Part shown: one piece after another, positions 1-5,420 of the stretch | Position numbering within the stretch: position 1 is the stretch's first letter | Layout: the number at the start of each line of letters is the position of its first letter | Assembly (NCBI GenBank): GCA_048498415.1 | Contig: JBEHYA010000108.1 | Coordinates: forward strand, 1 to 5,420 | DNA from: JBEHYA01 sp048498415 | Lineage (GTDB): Bacteria > Pseudomonadota > Alphaproteobacteria > UBA9219 > RGZA01 | DNA length: 5,420 nucleotides | Direction of reading: 5' to 3' | Notes under the pieces: model-generated | What the model was told of the DNA's origin: nothing | The model's input: only the letters and a program-made list of their open reading frames with translations | The model's database searches: none | Made by a program: the position numbers and the translations under genes

Positions 1-115
1 CGAAATAGGGCAGGAGCCAGCCCGACCATGTCATCTGGTCGTCGGCGATGTCCCAGACATAGCCGGCATCGCCCGAGGCGGTCATGACTTTTACTGAATG
101 GTCCGGTTCAGACAT
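1..115 (-). CDS. N-terminal fragment of a probable PAS-domain signalling protein (truncated by window edge)
   Basis: Reading the minus strand from an ATG at 115-113 gives an open frame of 38 codons that continues past base 1, so only the N-terminus is visible. The peptide starts MSEPDHSVKVMTASGD and continues GYVWDIADDQMTWSGW. A pattern of GYVWD, an acidic stretch, then WSG resembles the start of PAS sensor domains in alphaproteobacterial diguanylate cyclase/phosphodiesterase (GGDEF/EAL) or histidine kinase proteins. That is family recognition from a short stretch, and the output domain is not visible. No signal peptide or membrane segment is seen in these residues. The start is uncertain because the bases before the ATG (GCGCCTCCT) are not a ribosome-binding site. 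The frame is open upstream to a stop at 169-167, allowing a TTG start at 142, and there is another ATG at 85. The gene has the same orientation as rbfA, but the gap suggests its own transcription unit. Confidence 0.55.
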   Translation of the reverse strand, partial: MSEPDHSVKVMTASGDAGYVWDIADDQMTWSGWLLPYF

Positions 116-273
116 AGGAGGCGCTATACCACTATTACTCAATTGATGATCGTGAGAGCTTGGCCGTTACGACATATATAAGCGAGCCGGATATGGAAAT
201 ATCCTATTGGCGGCTGCTTAAAAAAGCTTGAATAAAGGGAATAATCGTTTGAAGCGCGGAATAAAGGTGGCGA
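116..273. other. Intergenic region between rbfA and the PAS-type gene
   Basis: This stretch is A+T-richer than its flanks and has no convincing reading frame on either strand. Going along the minus strand it holds the inverted repeats at the rbfA end, a T6 run (221-226 region), a perfect short palindrome (189-204), and a TATATATG stretch near 174-181 that could serve as a -10 element for the downstream gene. No good -35 hexamer lies at the right distance from it, so a promoter here is likely from context but cannot be pinned to bases. A plus-strand AGGAGG at 116-121 leads to no gene. Confidence 0.6.
189..204. repeat. Perfect 6-bp inverted repeat with 4-nt spacer, possible operator
   Basis: On the plus strand the sequence is GGATAT-GGAA-ATATCC, so the two 6-base arms are exact reverse complements. 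It lies in the gap upstream of the PAS-type gene, next to a TATATATG stretch on the minus strand. That position suits a small operator for a dimeric regulator or a weak hairpin, but an A+T-rich palindrome of this size can also arise by chance. Confidence 0.35.
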
Positions 274-280
274 TTATTCC
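238..280 (-). terminator. Inverted repeat across the rbfA stop codon, possible transcript 3'-end hairpin
   Basis: GGAATAATCG at 238-247 and CGATTATTCC at 271-280 are perfect 10-base reverse complements separated by 23 bases. The rbfA stop codon (276-274) lies inside one arm. In the minus-strand transcript the second arm is followed by a U-rich stretch (CUUUAUUC, then AAGC and a run of six U). That is terminator-like, but the stem is A+T-rich and the U run is not directly adjacent, so it is not a canonical intrinsic terminator. It could instead be a 3'-end stabilising hairpin. Confidence 0.4.
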
Positions 281-708
281 TGTTCGGCGTCATCCAGATC
301 GCGGGCGACCGCGGGATCGTGCAGGATGCGCTCGATTTTTTCGGCGTAATCAAAGCTGGTATCGGCGCTGAAATGGAGTTGCGGCACGTAGCGCATGACG
401 ACTTCATGCGCGATGACGTTCTTGAAAAAATGGTTATGCGCGTTGAGCTCTTTCACAACCGTGGGAATATCCGCGCCGCCCAGCGGCATGACATAGGCGG
501 TGGCGTTGCGTAGATCAGGGCTGATGCGCACTTCCGTGACCGTCACGCTGGGGCGGGGGATCGCGGCTTCCCACGGAAAATCACCCTGTTGCAGGCAAGT
601 CGCCAGCGCGTGGCGAATTTCTTCACCCACGCGCAAGGGGCGCGGCGAATGCTTGCCGACGGTAGTACGGGGCATCGGACGGCCCGAGCGTGAGGTCGGC
701 TTTTTCAT
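274..708 (-). CDS. rbfA: 30S ribosome-binding factor A (RbfA)
   Basis: RbfA binds the immature 30S subunit near the 5' end of 16S rRNA and assists late small-subunit maturation, notably during cold adaptation. The 144-residue product has a basic, probably disordered N-terminal extension (about residues 1-24, many K, R, P and S). The single KH-like domain follows: LRVGEEIRHALA at 25-36, then VTVTEVRISPDLRNATAYV at about 55-73, the family's best-conserved segment, and a C-terminal part with RYVPQLHFSADTSFDYAEKI (about 106-125). The tail is acidic (DLDDAEQE). Length is slightly above the roughly 120-135 residues usual for the family because of the N-terminal extension. I chose the ATG at 708, which gives MKKPTSRSG. 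A TTG at 717 would add three residues. No strong ribosome-binding site precedes either. The 15-base gap after the infB stop suggests translational coupling. Confidence 0.95.
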   Translation of the reverse strand: MKKPTSRSGRPMPRTTVGKHSPRPLRVGEEIRHALATCLQQGDFPWEAAIPRPSVTVTEVRISPDLRNATAYVMPLGGADIPTVVKELNAHNHFFKNVIAHEVVMRYVPQLHFSADTSFDYAEKIERILHDPAVARDLDDAEQE

Positions 709-723
709 AACAACCAAAAAGCG

Positions 724-3351
724 TTAGAGCTGGCGGGCGATTTCTTCGATCTCGAAGCACTCGATCTGGTCGCCTTCCTGAATGTTGTCGTAGTTTTCGA
801 AGGCCATGCCGCATTCGTAGCCTTCGCGCACTTCCTTCACTTCGTCCTTCAGGCGCTTGAGGGTCTTCAGGCTGCCTTCGTGGATAACGACGTTGTCGCG
901 CAGCAACCGCACCTTGGCGCCGCGCTTGACCACGCCTTCGGTGACTTTGCAGCCCGCGATCTTGCCGACCTTCGAGATATTGAAGACCTGCAGGATTTGC
1001 GCGTAGCCGAGGAACTTTTCGCGCATTTCGGGCGCGAGCAGGCCGGACAGCATCTGCTTCACGTCATCGAGGATATTATAGATGATCGAGTAATAACGGA
1101 TTTCGATGCCGTCGCGCTTGGCCATTTCACGCGCGAGCGGATTGGCGCGCACGTTGAAGCCGACGATAAGCGCCTTGGACGCCTTGGCCAGGGTGACATC
1201 GCTTTCGCTGATGGCGCCCACGGTGGAATCCAACACTTTGACTTTCACCTCGGTGTTGCCTTCCATCATCTTCTCCAGGCTGCCGCGAATAGCTTCGGCG
1301 GAACCCTGCACGTCGGCCTTGACGATGACCGGCATTTCCTTGGCCGTGCCATCGCGGAGCGCCCCAAACATTTCTTCCAGCGAGGATTTGGTGACGACCA
1401 CATTCTGCGCAGCGCGTTTGCGGCGCATGCGGAAATCAGAAATTTCGCGCGCTTTGGCTTCGCTTTCCACGACGCTGAAATCATCGCCTGCCAGCGGCAC
1501 GCCGCCAAGGCCGAGGACTTCCACCGGCAGGGCCGGCGGCGCTTCGTTGAGGCTTGCCCCACGGTCGTTGATGAGCGCGCGCACGCGGCCCCATTCGGTG
1601 CCGGTCACGAACACATCGCCCACGCGCACGGTGCCTTGCTGGACGAGAATGGTGGCAACCGGGCCGCGGCCCTTTTCGATCTGCGCTTCCACCACCACGG
1701 CTTTACCCGGGCGGGTGGGATTGGCTTTAAGGTCGAGGACTTCGGCCTGCAGCAGCACGGTCTCGAGCAGCTTATCGAGGTTCTTTTTGGTCTTGGCCGA
1801 GACTTCGACCGAGAGCGTTTCACCGCCCATTTCTTCGACCTGCACATCGTGCTGCAACAGTTCGGTGCGCACGCGCATGGGATCGGCGGCGGGCAGATCG
1901 ACCTTATTAATGGCAACGATCATCGGCACGTTAGCGGCCTTGGCGTGTTTAATCGCTTCAATCGTCTGCGGCATGATGCCGTCATCGGCGGCGACCACCA
2001 GAATGACGATATCGGTCACATTGGCGCCGCGGGCGCGCATTTCAGTGAAGGCGGCGTGACCCGGCGTATCAATGAACGTGATCTTGCCCTTGGGAATTTC
2101 GACTTGGTAGGCGCCGATATGCTGGGTAATGCCGCCCGCTTCCTTGGCGACCACATTGGCCGAGCGGATGGCATCGAGCAGCGACGTCTTGCCGTGGTCG
2201 ACGTGGCCCATGATGGTGACAACCGGCGGGCGCGGGCGTAAATCCGCCGCGTTTTCTTCGCCGCCCGTGAGGCTTGCTTCCACATCCGATTCCGCGACGC
2301 GGCGGAAGCGGTGGCCGAATTCGCCCGCCACGAGTTCGGCGGTGTCGGCATCGATATTCTGGGTGATGGTGGCCATGACGCCGAGTTTCATGAGCGCCTT
2401 GATGACATCGCCCGCGCGTTCCGCCATACGGTTCGCGAGTTCCTGCACGGTGATGATTTCAGGGATCACGATATCGCGTGCGATCTTTTCCTGACCTTCA
2501 CCGGCAAGCTGACGGAGCGCCTTTTCGCGCGCGCGTTTGGCGGAGGCGAGCGAGCGGGTGCGTTCCACCAAACCCACTTCGTCGCCGGTCATGCTGATTT
2601 GCGATAAGGAAATCTTGCCGCTGGAGCCGCCGCGGCGTTTATCCATGCCATCCTTGCGCGCGGCAGGGGCGGCGGCGCGGCCAACGGATTGGCGGCCGCC
2701 GCGTTTGCGCGGCGCTTCATCGTCTTCAATCAGGCTGGTGGCGCCGGGCAGGCCTTTGATGCGGATTTCCTTGCGCGGCTGGGCTTCGGCGCGGGTGCGG
2801 GCTTCGGCCTCCTTGCGCTTACGCTCTTCTTCTTCGGCGTGCTGCTTTTCAAATTCCTGGATCTGGCGCAGCTCTTCCATTTCGCGGGCACGCAGCGAAT
2901 CCGCGGATTGCGGTTCGTGACGCGGCACCACATCGCCGGGGCGGGGGCCGCCGGCGGGCTGGCTGGCCGGGGCTTCCGGCGCACGCACGGGTTGCGCCAG
3001 CGATTCTTTCAGCGCAGCGACGCGGGCGGAGCGTTCTTCGGAGGTGAGCTGGCGGATGGTCGCCGAACGGGCGCGGCCCTGTTCGGTGAGACCCACCATG
3101 GTGTGGCCATCGCGCGTGGTGGTTTGCGTGTTGGCCTTGGGCGCTGCCGCCGCGGCGGTGGTTTCGCCCGGCGCGGGTTCGCGCTTTTTCTTGACTTCAA
3201 CAGCCACGGTTTTGCTACGGCCATGGGTGAAGCTTTGCTTCACGGTGCCGACCACGCCGGCGGTATCGACAGTCTTCTTCAGCTCCAGCTTGTTGCCGAG
3301 GCTGAGGACTTTCTTCTCCTGCGGTTTGGTATCTTTGGCTTCGCTGCTCAT
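724..3351 (-). CDS. infB: Translation initiation factor IF-2
   Basis: IF-2 is the cytoplasmic GTPase that places formyl-Met-tRNA on the 30S subunit and promotes 50S joining. Numbering from the preferred ATG at 3351 (875 residues): residues 5-57 are the lysine-rich N-terminal segment with KQSFTHGRSK. Residues about 60-245 form a low-complexity linker, Ala/Pro-rich and then a charged Glu/Arg/Lys stretch near 155-195. The IF2_N domain (IPEIITVQELANRM onward) is at about 296-346. The GTPase domain carries G1 GHVDHGKT (382-389), G2 GITQHIG (407-413), G3 DTPGHA (428-433, with the catalytic-type His at 432), G4 NKVD (482-485) and G5 SAK (518-520). Domain II follows to about 640, then the C1 region (PVIVKADVQGSAEA near 674-687). 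The initiator-tRNA-binding C2 domain ends with ECFEIEEIARQL. All GTPase motifs are intact, and the length is normal for alphaproteobacteria. A TTG at 3360 would add three residues. GAAG about 4 bases before the ATG is only a weak ribosome-binding site. Confidence 0.97.
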   Translation of the reverse strand: MSSEAKDTKPQEKKVLSLGNKLELKKTVDTAGVVGTVKQSFTHGRSKTVAVEVKKKREPAPGETTAAAAAPKANTQTTTRDGHTMVGLTEQGRARSATIRQLTSEERSARVAALKESLAQPVRAPEAPASQPAGGPRPGDVVPRHEPQSADSLRAREMEELRQIQEFEKQHAEEEERKRKEAEARTRAEAQPRKEIRIKGLPGATSLIEDDEAPRKRGGRQSVGRAAAPAARKDGMDKRRGGSSGKISLSQISMTGDEVGLVERTRSLASAKRAREKALRQLAGEGQEKIARDIVIPEIITVQELANRMAERAGDVIKALMKLGVMATITQNIDADTAELVAGEFGHRFRRVAESDVEASLTGGEENAADLRPRPPVVTIMGHVDHGKTSLLDAIRSANVVAKEAGGITQHIGAYQVEIPKGKITFIDTPGHAAFTEMRARGANVTDIVILVVAADDGIMPQTIEAIKHAKAANVPMIVAINKVDLPAADPMRVRTELLQHDVQVEEMGGETLSVEVSAKTKKNLDKLLETVLLQAEVLDLKANPTRPGKAVVVEAQIEKGRGPVATILVQQGTVRVGDVFVTGTEWGRVRALINDRGASLNEAPPALPVEVLGLGGVPLAGDDFSVVESEAKAREISDFRMRRKRAAQNVVVTKSSLEEMFGALRDGTAKEMPVIVKADVQGSAEAIRGSLEKMMEGNTEVKVKVLDSTVGAISESDVTLAKASKALIVGFNVRANPLAREMAKRDGIEIRYYSIIYNILDDVKQMLSGLLAPEMREKFLGYAQILQVFNISKVGKIAGCKVTEGVVKRGAKVRLLRDNVVIHEGSLKTLKRLKDEVKEVREGYECGMAFENYDNIQEGDQIECFEIEEIARQL

Positions 3352-3425
3352 CCGCTTCAATCTTTCTGTTGGGTCTTGAGGTTACATAGGTTGGCTCACG
3401 TGATTATAAAGGCTATGCGCTGTAT
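3352..3425 (-). promoter_or_regulatory. nusA-infB spacer with a consensus -10 hexamer (possible weak internal promoter)
   Basis: This 74-base gap between the nusA stop and the infB ATG holds an exact TATAAT on the minus strand at 3408-3403. It overlaps by one base the 8-base palindrome TCACGTGA (3396-3403). Seventeen bases upstream the hexamer is GCCTAA, at the nusA stop, which is a poor match to a -35 element. No extended -10 TG is present. A secondary promoter for infB-rbfA is possible but weakly supported. No ylxR-like frame fits in this space. Confidence 0.25.
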
Positions 3426-4940
3426 TTAGGCCTTTGAATCCTCTGCGGGGGCTTCATCGCCGGCGAACCAGTGGGCGCGTGCGGCCATGATGATGTCGTT
3501 GGCCTGACGTTCGGTCATGGCGCTTTCGCCCACGATTTCGCGCAGTTCATCGCCCGCCAAATCGGCCAGGTCATCACGGGTTTTGATGCCTTTTTCGCCC
3601 AGCTTGATCTTCATATCGAGCGTGAGGCCGGATTCAAAATCCAGCAGGCTTTGTTCAAGGCCGAGTTCCGCCATGCGGCTCTCCATTTCCTGTTTCTTGG
3701 TCGCCAGCCACGTGCTGGCACGGTTTTGCAGTTCGGCAGCGACTTCGGCATCAAAGCCTTCAATCGCGCCCAGTTCATCGAGCGGGGCTTCGGCGATGTG
3801 CTCGATCTTGGTGTAGCCTTCGGCCACCAACAAGGCGGCAATCACGTCATCCACCGACAAGGCTTCGATGAACAGAGCCGAACGGGTGCGGAATTCTTCC
3901 TGACGGCGTTCGGATTCTTCCTTTTCCGTCAGAATGTCGATGTCCCAGCCGGTGAGCATGCTTGCCAGACGCACATTCTGGCCGCGGCGGCCGATGGCTT
4001 GTGAAAGCTGTTCATCGGGCACCACCACTTCGATGCGGCGGTTTTCCTGATCCATCACCACCTTGCTGACTTCAGCGGGGGCTAGCGAGTTCACCACGAA
4101 GGTCGCGGGATCCTGGCTCCAGGGGATGATATCGATCTTTTCGCCGGCCAACTCGTTGACGACGGCCTGCACGCGGCTGCCGCGCATACCCACGCAGGCA
4201 CCCACGGGATCGATGGAATTATCGTTCGAGATCACGGCGATTTTGGCGCGCGAGCCCGGATCGCGCGCGACCGATTTGATTTCGATCACGCCATCATAAA
4301 TTTCCGGCACTTCCTGCGCGAACAACTTCGCCATGAACAGCGGATGGGTGCGCGAGAGGAAAATCTGCGGACCACGCGCTTCTTCGCGCACGTCATAGAT
4401 GTAGGCGCGCACGCGGTCGCCGGTTTTGAAATGTTCGCGCGGCAGCAGTTCGTCGCGGCGCACGACGGCTTCAGCGCGGCCCAGATCCACGGTCACGTTG
4501 CCGAATTCAACACGCTTCACAGTGCCGTTGACGACTTCACCCGCACGATCCTTGTACTCGCGGAACTGGCGGGCGCGTTCGGCATCGCGCACTTTTTGGA
4601 CGATGACTTGTTTGGCGGTCTGCGCAGCGATGCGGCCGAAATCGATGGGCGGCAGGGTATCGACGAGGAAATCGCCGGCCTTGGCATCGGGCTTCACTTT
4701 CTGTGCAGCTTTGATGGTGATTTGCGTAAATTCGTTTTCGACGGGTTCCGCCACCTGCAGATAGCGCATCAGCTGGATATCGCCGGATTTGCGGTCGATG
4801 CGTGCGCGGATATCGTGCTCGTGGCCATACTTGGAGCGGCCGGCCTTCTGAATGGCCTGTTCCATCGCATCCAGCACCTCGTCACGCTCGATGCTCTTTT
4901 CGCGGGCTACGGCGTCGGCGACTTGAAGAATTTCCGTCAT
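3426..4940 (-). CDS. nusA: Transcription termination/antitermination factor NusA
   Basis: NusA binds RNA polymerase and nascent RNA, where it modulates pausing, intrinsic termination and rRNA antitermination. The 504-residue product shows the full domain order. The N-terminal polymerase-binding domain is about 1-125 (MTEILQVADAVAREK; IDFGRIAAQTAKQVIVQKVRDAER at about 99-122). The S1 domain is about 133-198 (GEVVNGTVKRVEFGNVTVDLG). KH1 carries the loop GMRG (251-254) after NSIDPVGACV. KH2 carries GRRG (317-320) in QAIGRRGQNVRLAS. Two acidic helix-hairpin-helix repeats lie at about 360-412 and 442-492. Having both C-terminal repeats is usual for Proteobacteria. The ATG at 4940 is well supported by an AGAAGGA ribosome-binding site (4954-4948) seven bases upstream. 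It begins 29 bases after the rimP stop, consistent with co-transcription. The C-terminal tail is acidic (GDEAPAEDSKA). No key motif is missing. Confidence 0.97.
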   Translation of the reverse strand: MTEILQVADAVAREKSIERDEVLDAMEQAIQKAGRSKYGHEHDIRARIDRKSGDIQLMRYLQVAEPVENEFTQITIKAAQKVKPDAKAGDFLVDTLPPIDFGRIAAQTAKQVIVQKVRDAERARQFREYKDRAGEVVNGTVKRVEFGNVTVDLGRAEAVVRRDELLPREHFKTGDRVRAYIYDVREEARGPQIFLSRTHPLFMAKLFAQEVPEIYDGVIEIKSVARDPGSRAKIAVISNDNSIDPVGACVGMRGSRVQAVVNELAGEKIDIIPWSQDPATFVVNSLAPAEVSKVVMDQENRRIEVVVPDEQLSQAIGRRGQNVRLASMLTGWDIDILTEKEESERRQEEFRTRSALFIEALSVDDVIAALLVAEGYTKIEHIAEAPLDELGAIEGFDAEVAAELQNRASTWLATKKQEMESRMAELGLEQSLLDFESGLTLDMKIKLGEKGIKTRDDLADLAGDELREIVGESAMTERQANDIIMAARAHWFAGDEAPAEDSKA

Positions 4941-4947
4941 ACTACTT

Positions 4948-4954
4948 TCCTTCT
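4948..4954 (-). promoter_or_regulatory. Ribosome-binding site of nusA
   Basis: The minus strand reads AGAAGGA here, ending seven bases before the nusA ATG at 4940. It is the clearest Shine-Dalgarno sequence in the window and fixes the nusA start. By contrast infB and rbfA have weak or no such sites and may depend more on coupling to the gene upstream. Confidence 0.7.
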
Positions 4955-4969
4955 GCTAGCTAACTTCAC

Positions 4970-5420
4970 TTAGTGGGTAATACGTTTTTCAGCGGCGGCC
5001 TGCATGAGCGCATCGTTCATGACAAGACGGGCCTGGTCGATTTCGGTAAACGGCAGGCGCACGGTTTTGGGGCCGGTGGCTTTGCTGCCCTCTAATTCCA
5101 TAATGATCTCTTCGCCTTCGGCGCCTTTCAGCATGCCTTTAAAATTCCGCTGGCCATCGCGCATGGCCTTGGTCTGCACCTTGGCTTCGAAACCTTTGTA
5201 ATTTTCAAAATCTTTGAGGCGGGTCAGCGGGCGGTCGATGCCCGGCGAGCTGACTTCCAGCGTGTAGGCGTTTGCAATGGGATCGGCCACATCGAGCTGG
5301 GCGGAGACGTTTTTGCTGATCAGTTCGCAATCTTCCACGCCCATGCCTTCGCCATTGGCCTTTTCGGCCATGATCTGGAGGGTGGGGGCTTTCTGGCTGC
5401 CCATAATGGAGACGCGCACG
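4970..5420 (-). CDS. rimP: Ribosome maturation factor RimP (5' end beyond window)
   Basis: RimP binds the 30S subunit and is needed for its maturation. About 150 C-terminal residues are visible. They include QIMAEK (typical of the N-terminal alpha/beta domain), CELISKNVSAQLDVADPI, and the hallmark YTLEVSSPGIDRPLTRLKDF. After that comes the SH3-like C-terminal domain (YKGFEAKVQTKAM through RLPFTEIDQARLV). The frame stays open to the right edge, and base 5420 belongs to an earlier codon. The GTG at 5419-5417 falls inside the conserved domain, at a position where the family normally has a valine in a beta strand. It is therefore not the true start, and roughly 25-40 N-terminal residues are missing. 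The TAA stop is at 4972-4970. RimP heading nusA-infB-rbfA is the standard bacterial order. Confidence 0.95.
   Translation of the reverse strand, partial: VRVSIMGSQKAPTLQIMAEKANGEGMGVEDCELISKNVSAQLDVADPIANAYTLEVSSPGIDRPLTRLKDFENYKGFEAKVQTKAMRDGQRNFKGMLKGAEGEEIIMELEGSKATGPKTVRLPFTEIDQARLVMNDALMQAAAEKRITH

Noticed and set aside
116..121. AGGAGG on the plus strand, a perfect ribosome-binding sequence
   Set aside because: The next plus-strand ATG is more than 20 bases away and opens only an 11-codon frame. On the minus strand the same bases are CCTCCT, which is not a binding site for the gene starting at 115.
208..222. TTAA-based half-site resembling a CtrA box on the minus strand
   Set aside because: A CtrA box needs a second TTAA seven bases away. 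The sequence there is CCAA, so only a half-site is present.
880..2241. Long plus-strand open frame of 453 codons antisense to infB
   Set aside because: It lies wholly within infB, which has all its GTPase motifs intact. Its translation is rich in His, Phe, Gly and Asp, as expected from the antisense of a G+C-rich gene, and shows no recognisable domain.
3382..3387. ATG-TAA start-stop pair on the minus strand in the nusA-infB gap
   Set aside because: No ribosome-binding site precedes it, and a six-base motif of this kind is expected by chance. I see no basis for calling a regulatory minimal reading frame.
2689..3429. Plus-strand open frame of 246 codons over the infB N-terminal region
   Set aside because: It is a shadow of the low-complexity IF-2 linker. 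The Gly/Ala/Phe-rich composition mirrors the Glu/Arg/Ala-rich sense strand, and no ribosome-binding site or family resemblance was seen.
4344..4973. Plus-strand open frame of 209 codons antisense to the 5' part of nusA
   Set aside because: It overlaps the strongly supported N-terminal and S1 domains of NusA, and its translation matches no family I recognise.
5417..5419. GTG as a start codon for rimP
   Set aside because: The residues that follow are already inside the conserved N-terminal domain. The true start must lie beyond the right edge.

Overview
The window is a conserved transcription/translation operon read entirely on the minus strand. In transcription order (right to left) it holds rimP (its 5' part lies beyond the right edge), nusA, infB and rbfA. 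After a non-coding gap of about 158 bases comes the first 38 codons of another minus-strand gene, which runs off the left edge and looks like a PAS-type sensor protein. No mobile element, CRISPR array, tRNA or rRNA gene was seen. Every long plus-strand reading frame is an antisense shadow of nusA, infB or rimP.

The organism is most likely an alphaproteobacterium. The IF2 N-terminus carries the QSFTHGRSK-type segment and the long charged linker I associate with that class. NusA has the extended C-terminus with two helix-hairpin-helix acidic repeats. RbfA and RimP also read like alphaproteobacterial versions. The coding DNA is clearly G+C-rich by eye and the intergenic DNA is A+T-richer. I cannot place it at genus level.

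The genes work together. RimP and RbfA mature the 30S ribosomal subunit, NusA is the RNA polymerase elongation, pausing and antitermination factor, and IF2 is the GTPase that delivers initiator tRNA to the ribosome. The spacings are 29 nt (rimP-nusA), 74 nt (nusA-infB, counted to the preferred ATG) and 15 nt (infB-rbfA), which suits one polycistronic transcript. Two departures from the common arrangement stand out. There is no ylxR (DUF448) gene between nusA and infB, and truB/rpsO do not follow rbfA. Instead the operon appears to end at rbfA, where inverted repeats overlap its stop codon, and an unrelated signalling gene follows.

I do not see a previously undescribed system here. The points worth a second look are the non-canonical operon layout, a pair of mutually exclusive hairpins at the rbfA 3' end, a perfect TATAAT in the nusA-infB gap, a possible internal start in infB, and a small palindrome upstream of the sensor gene.
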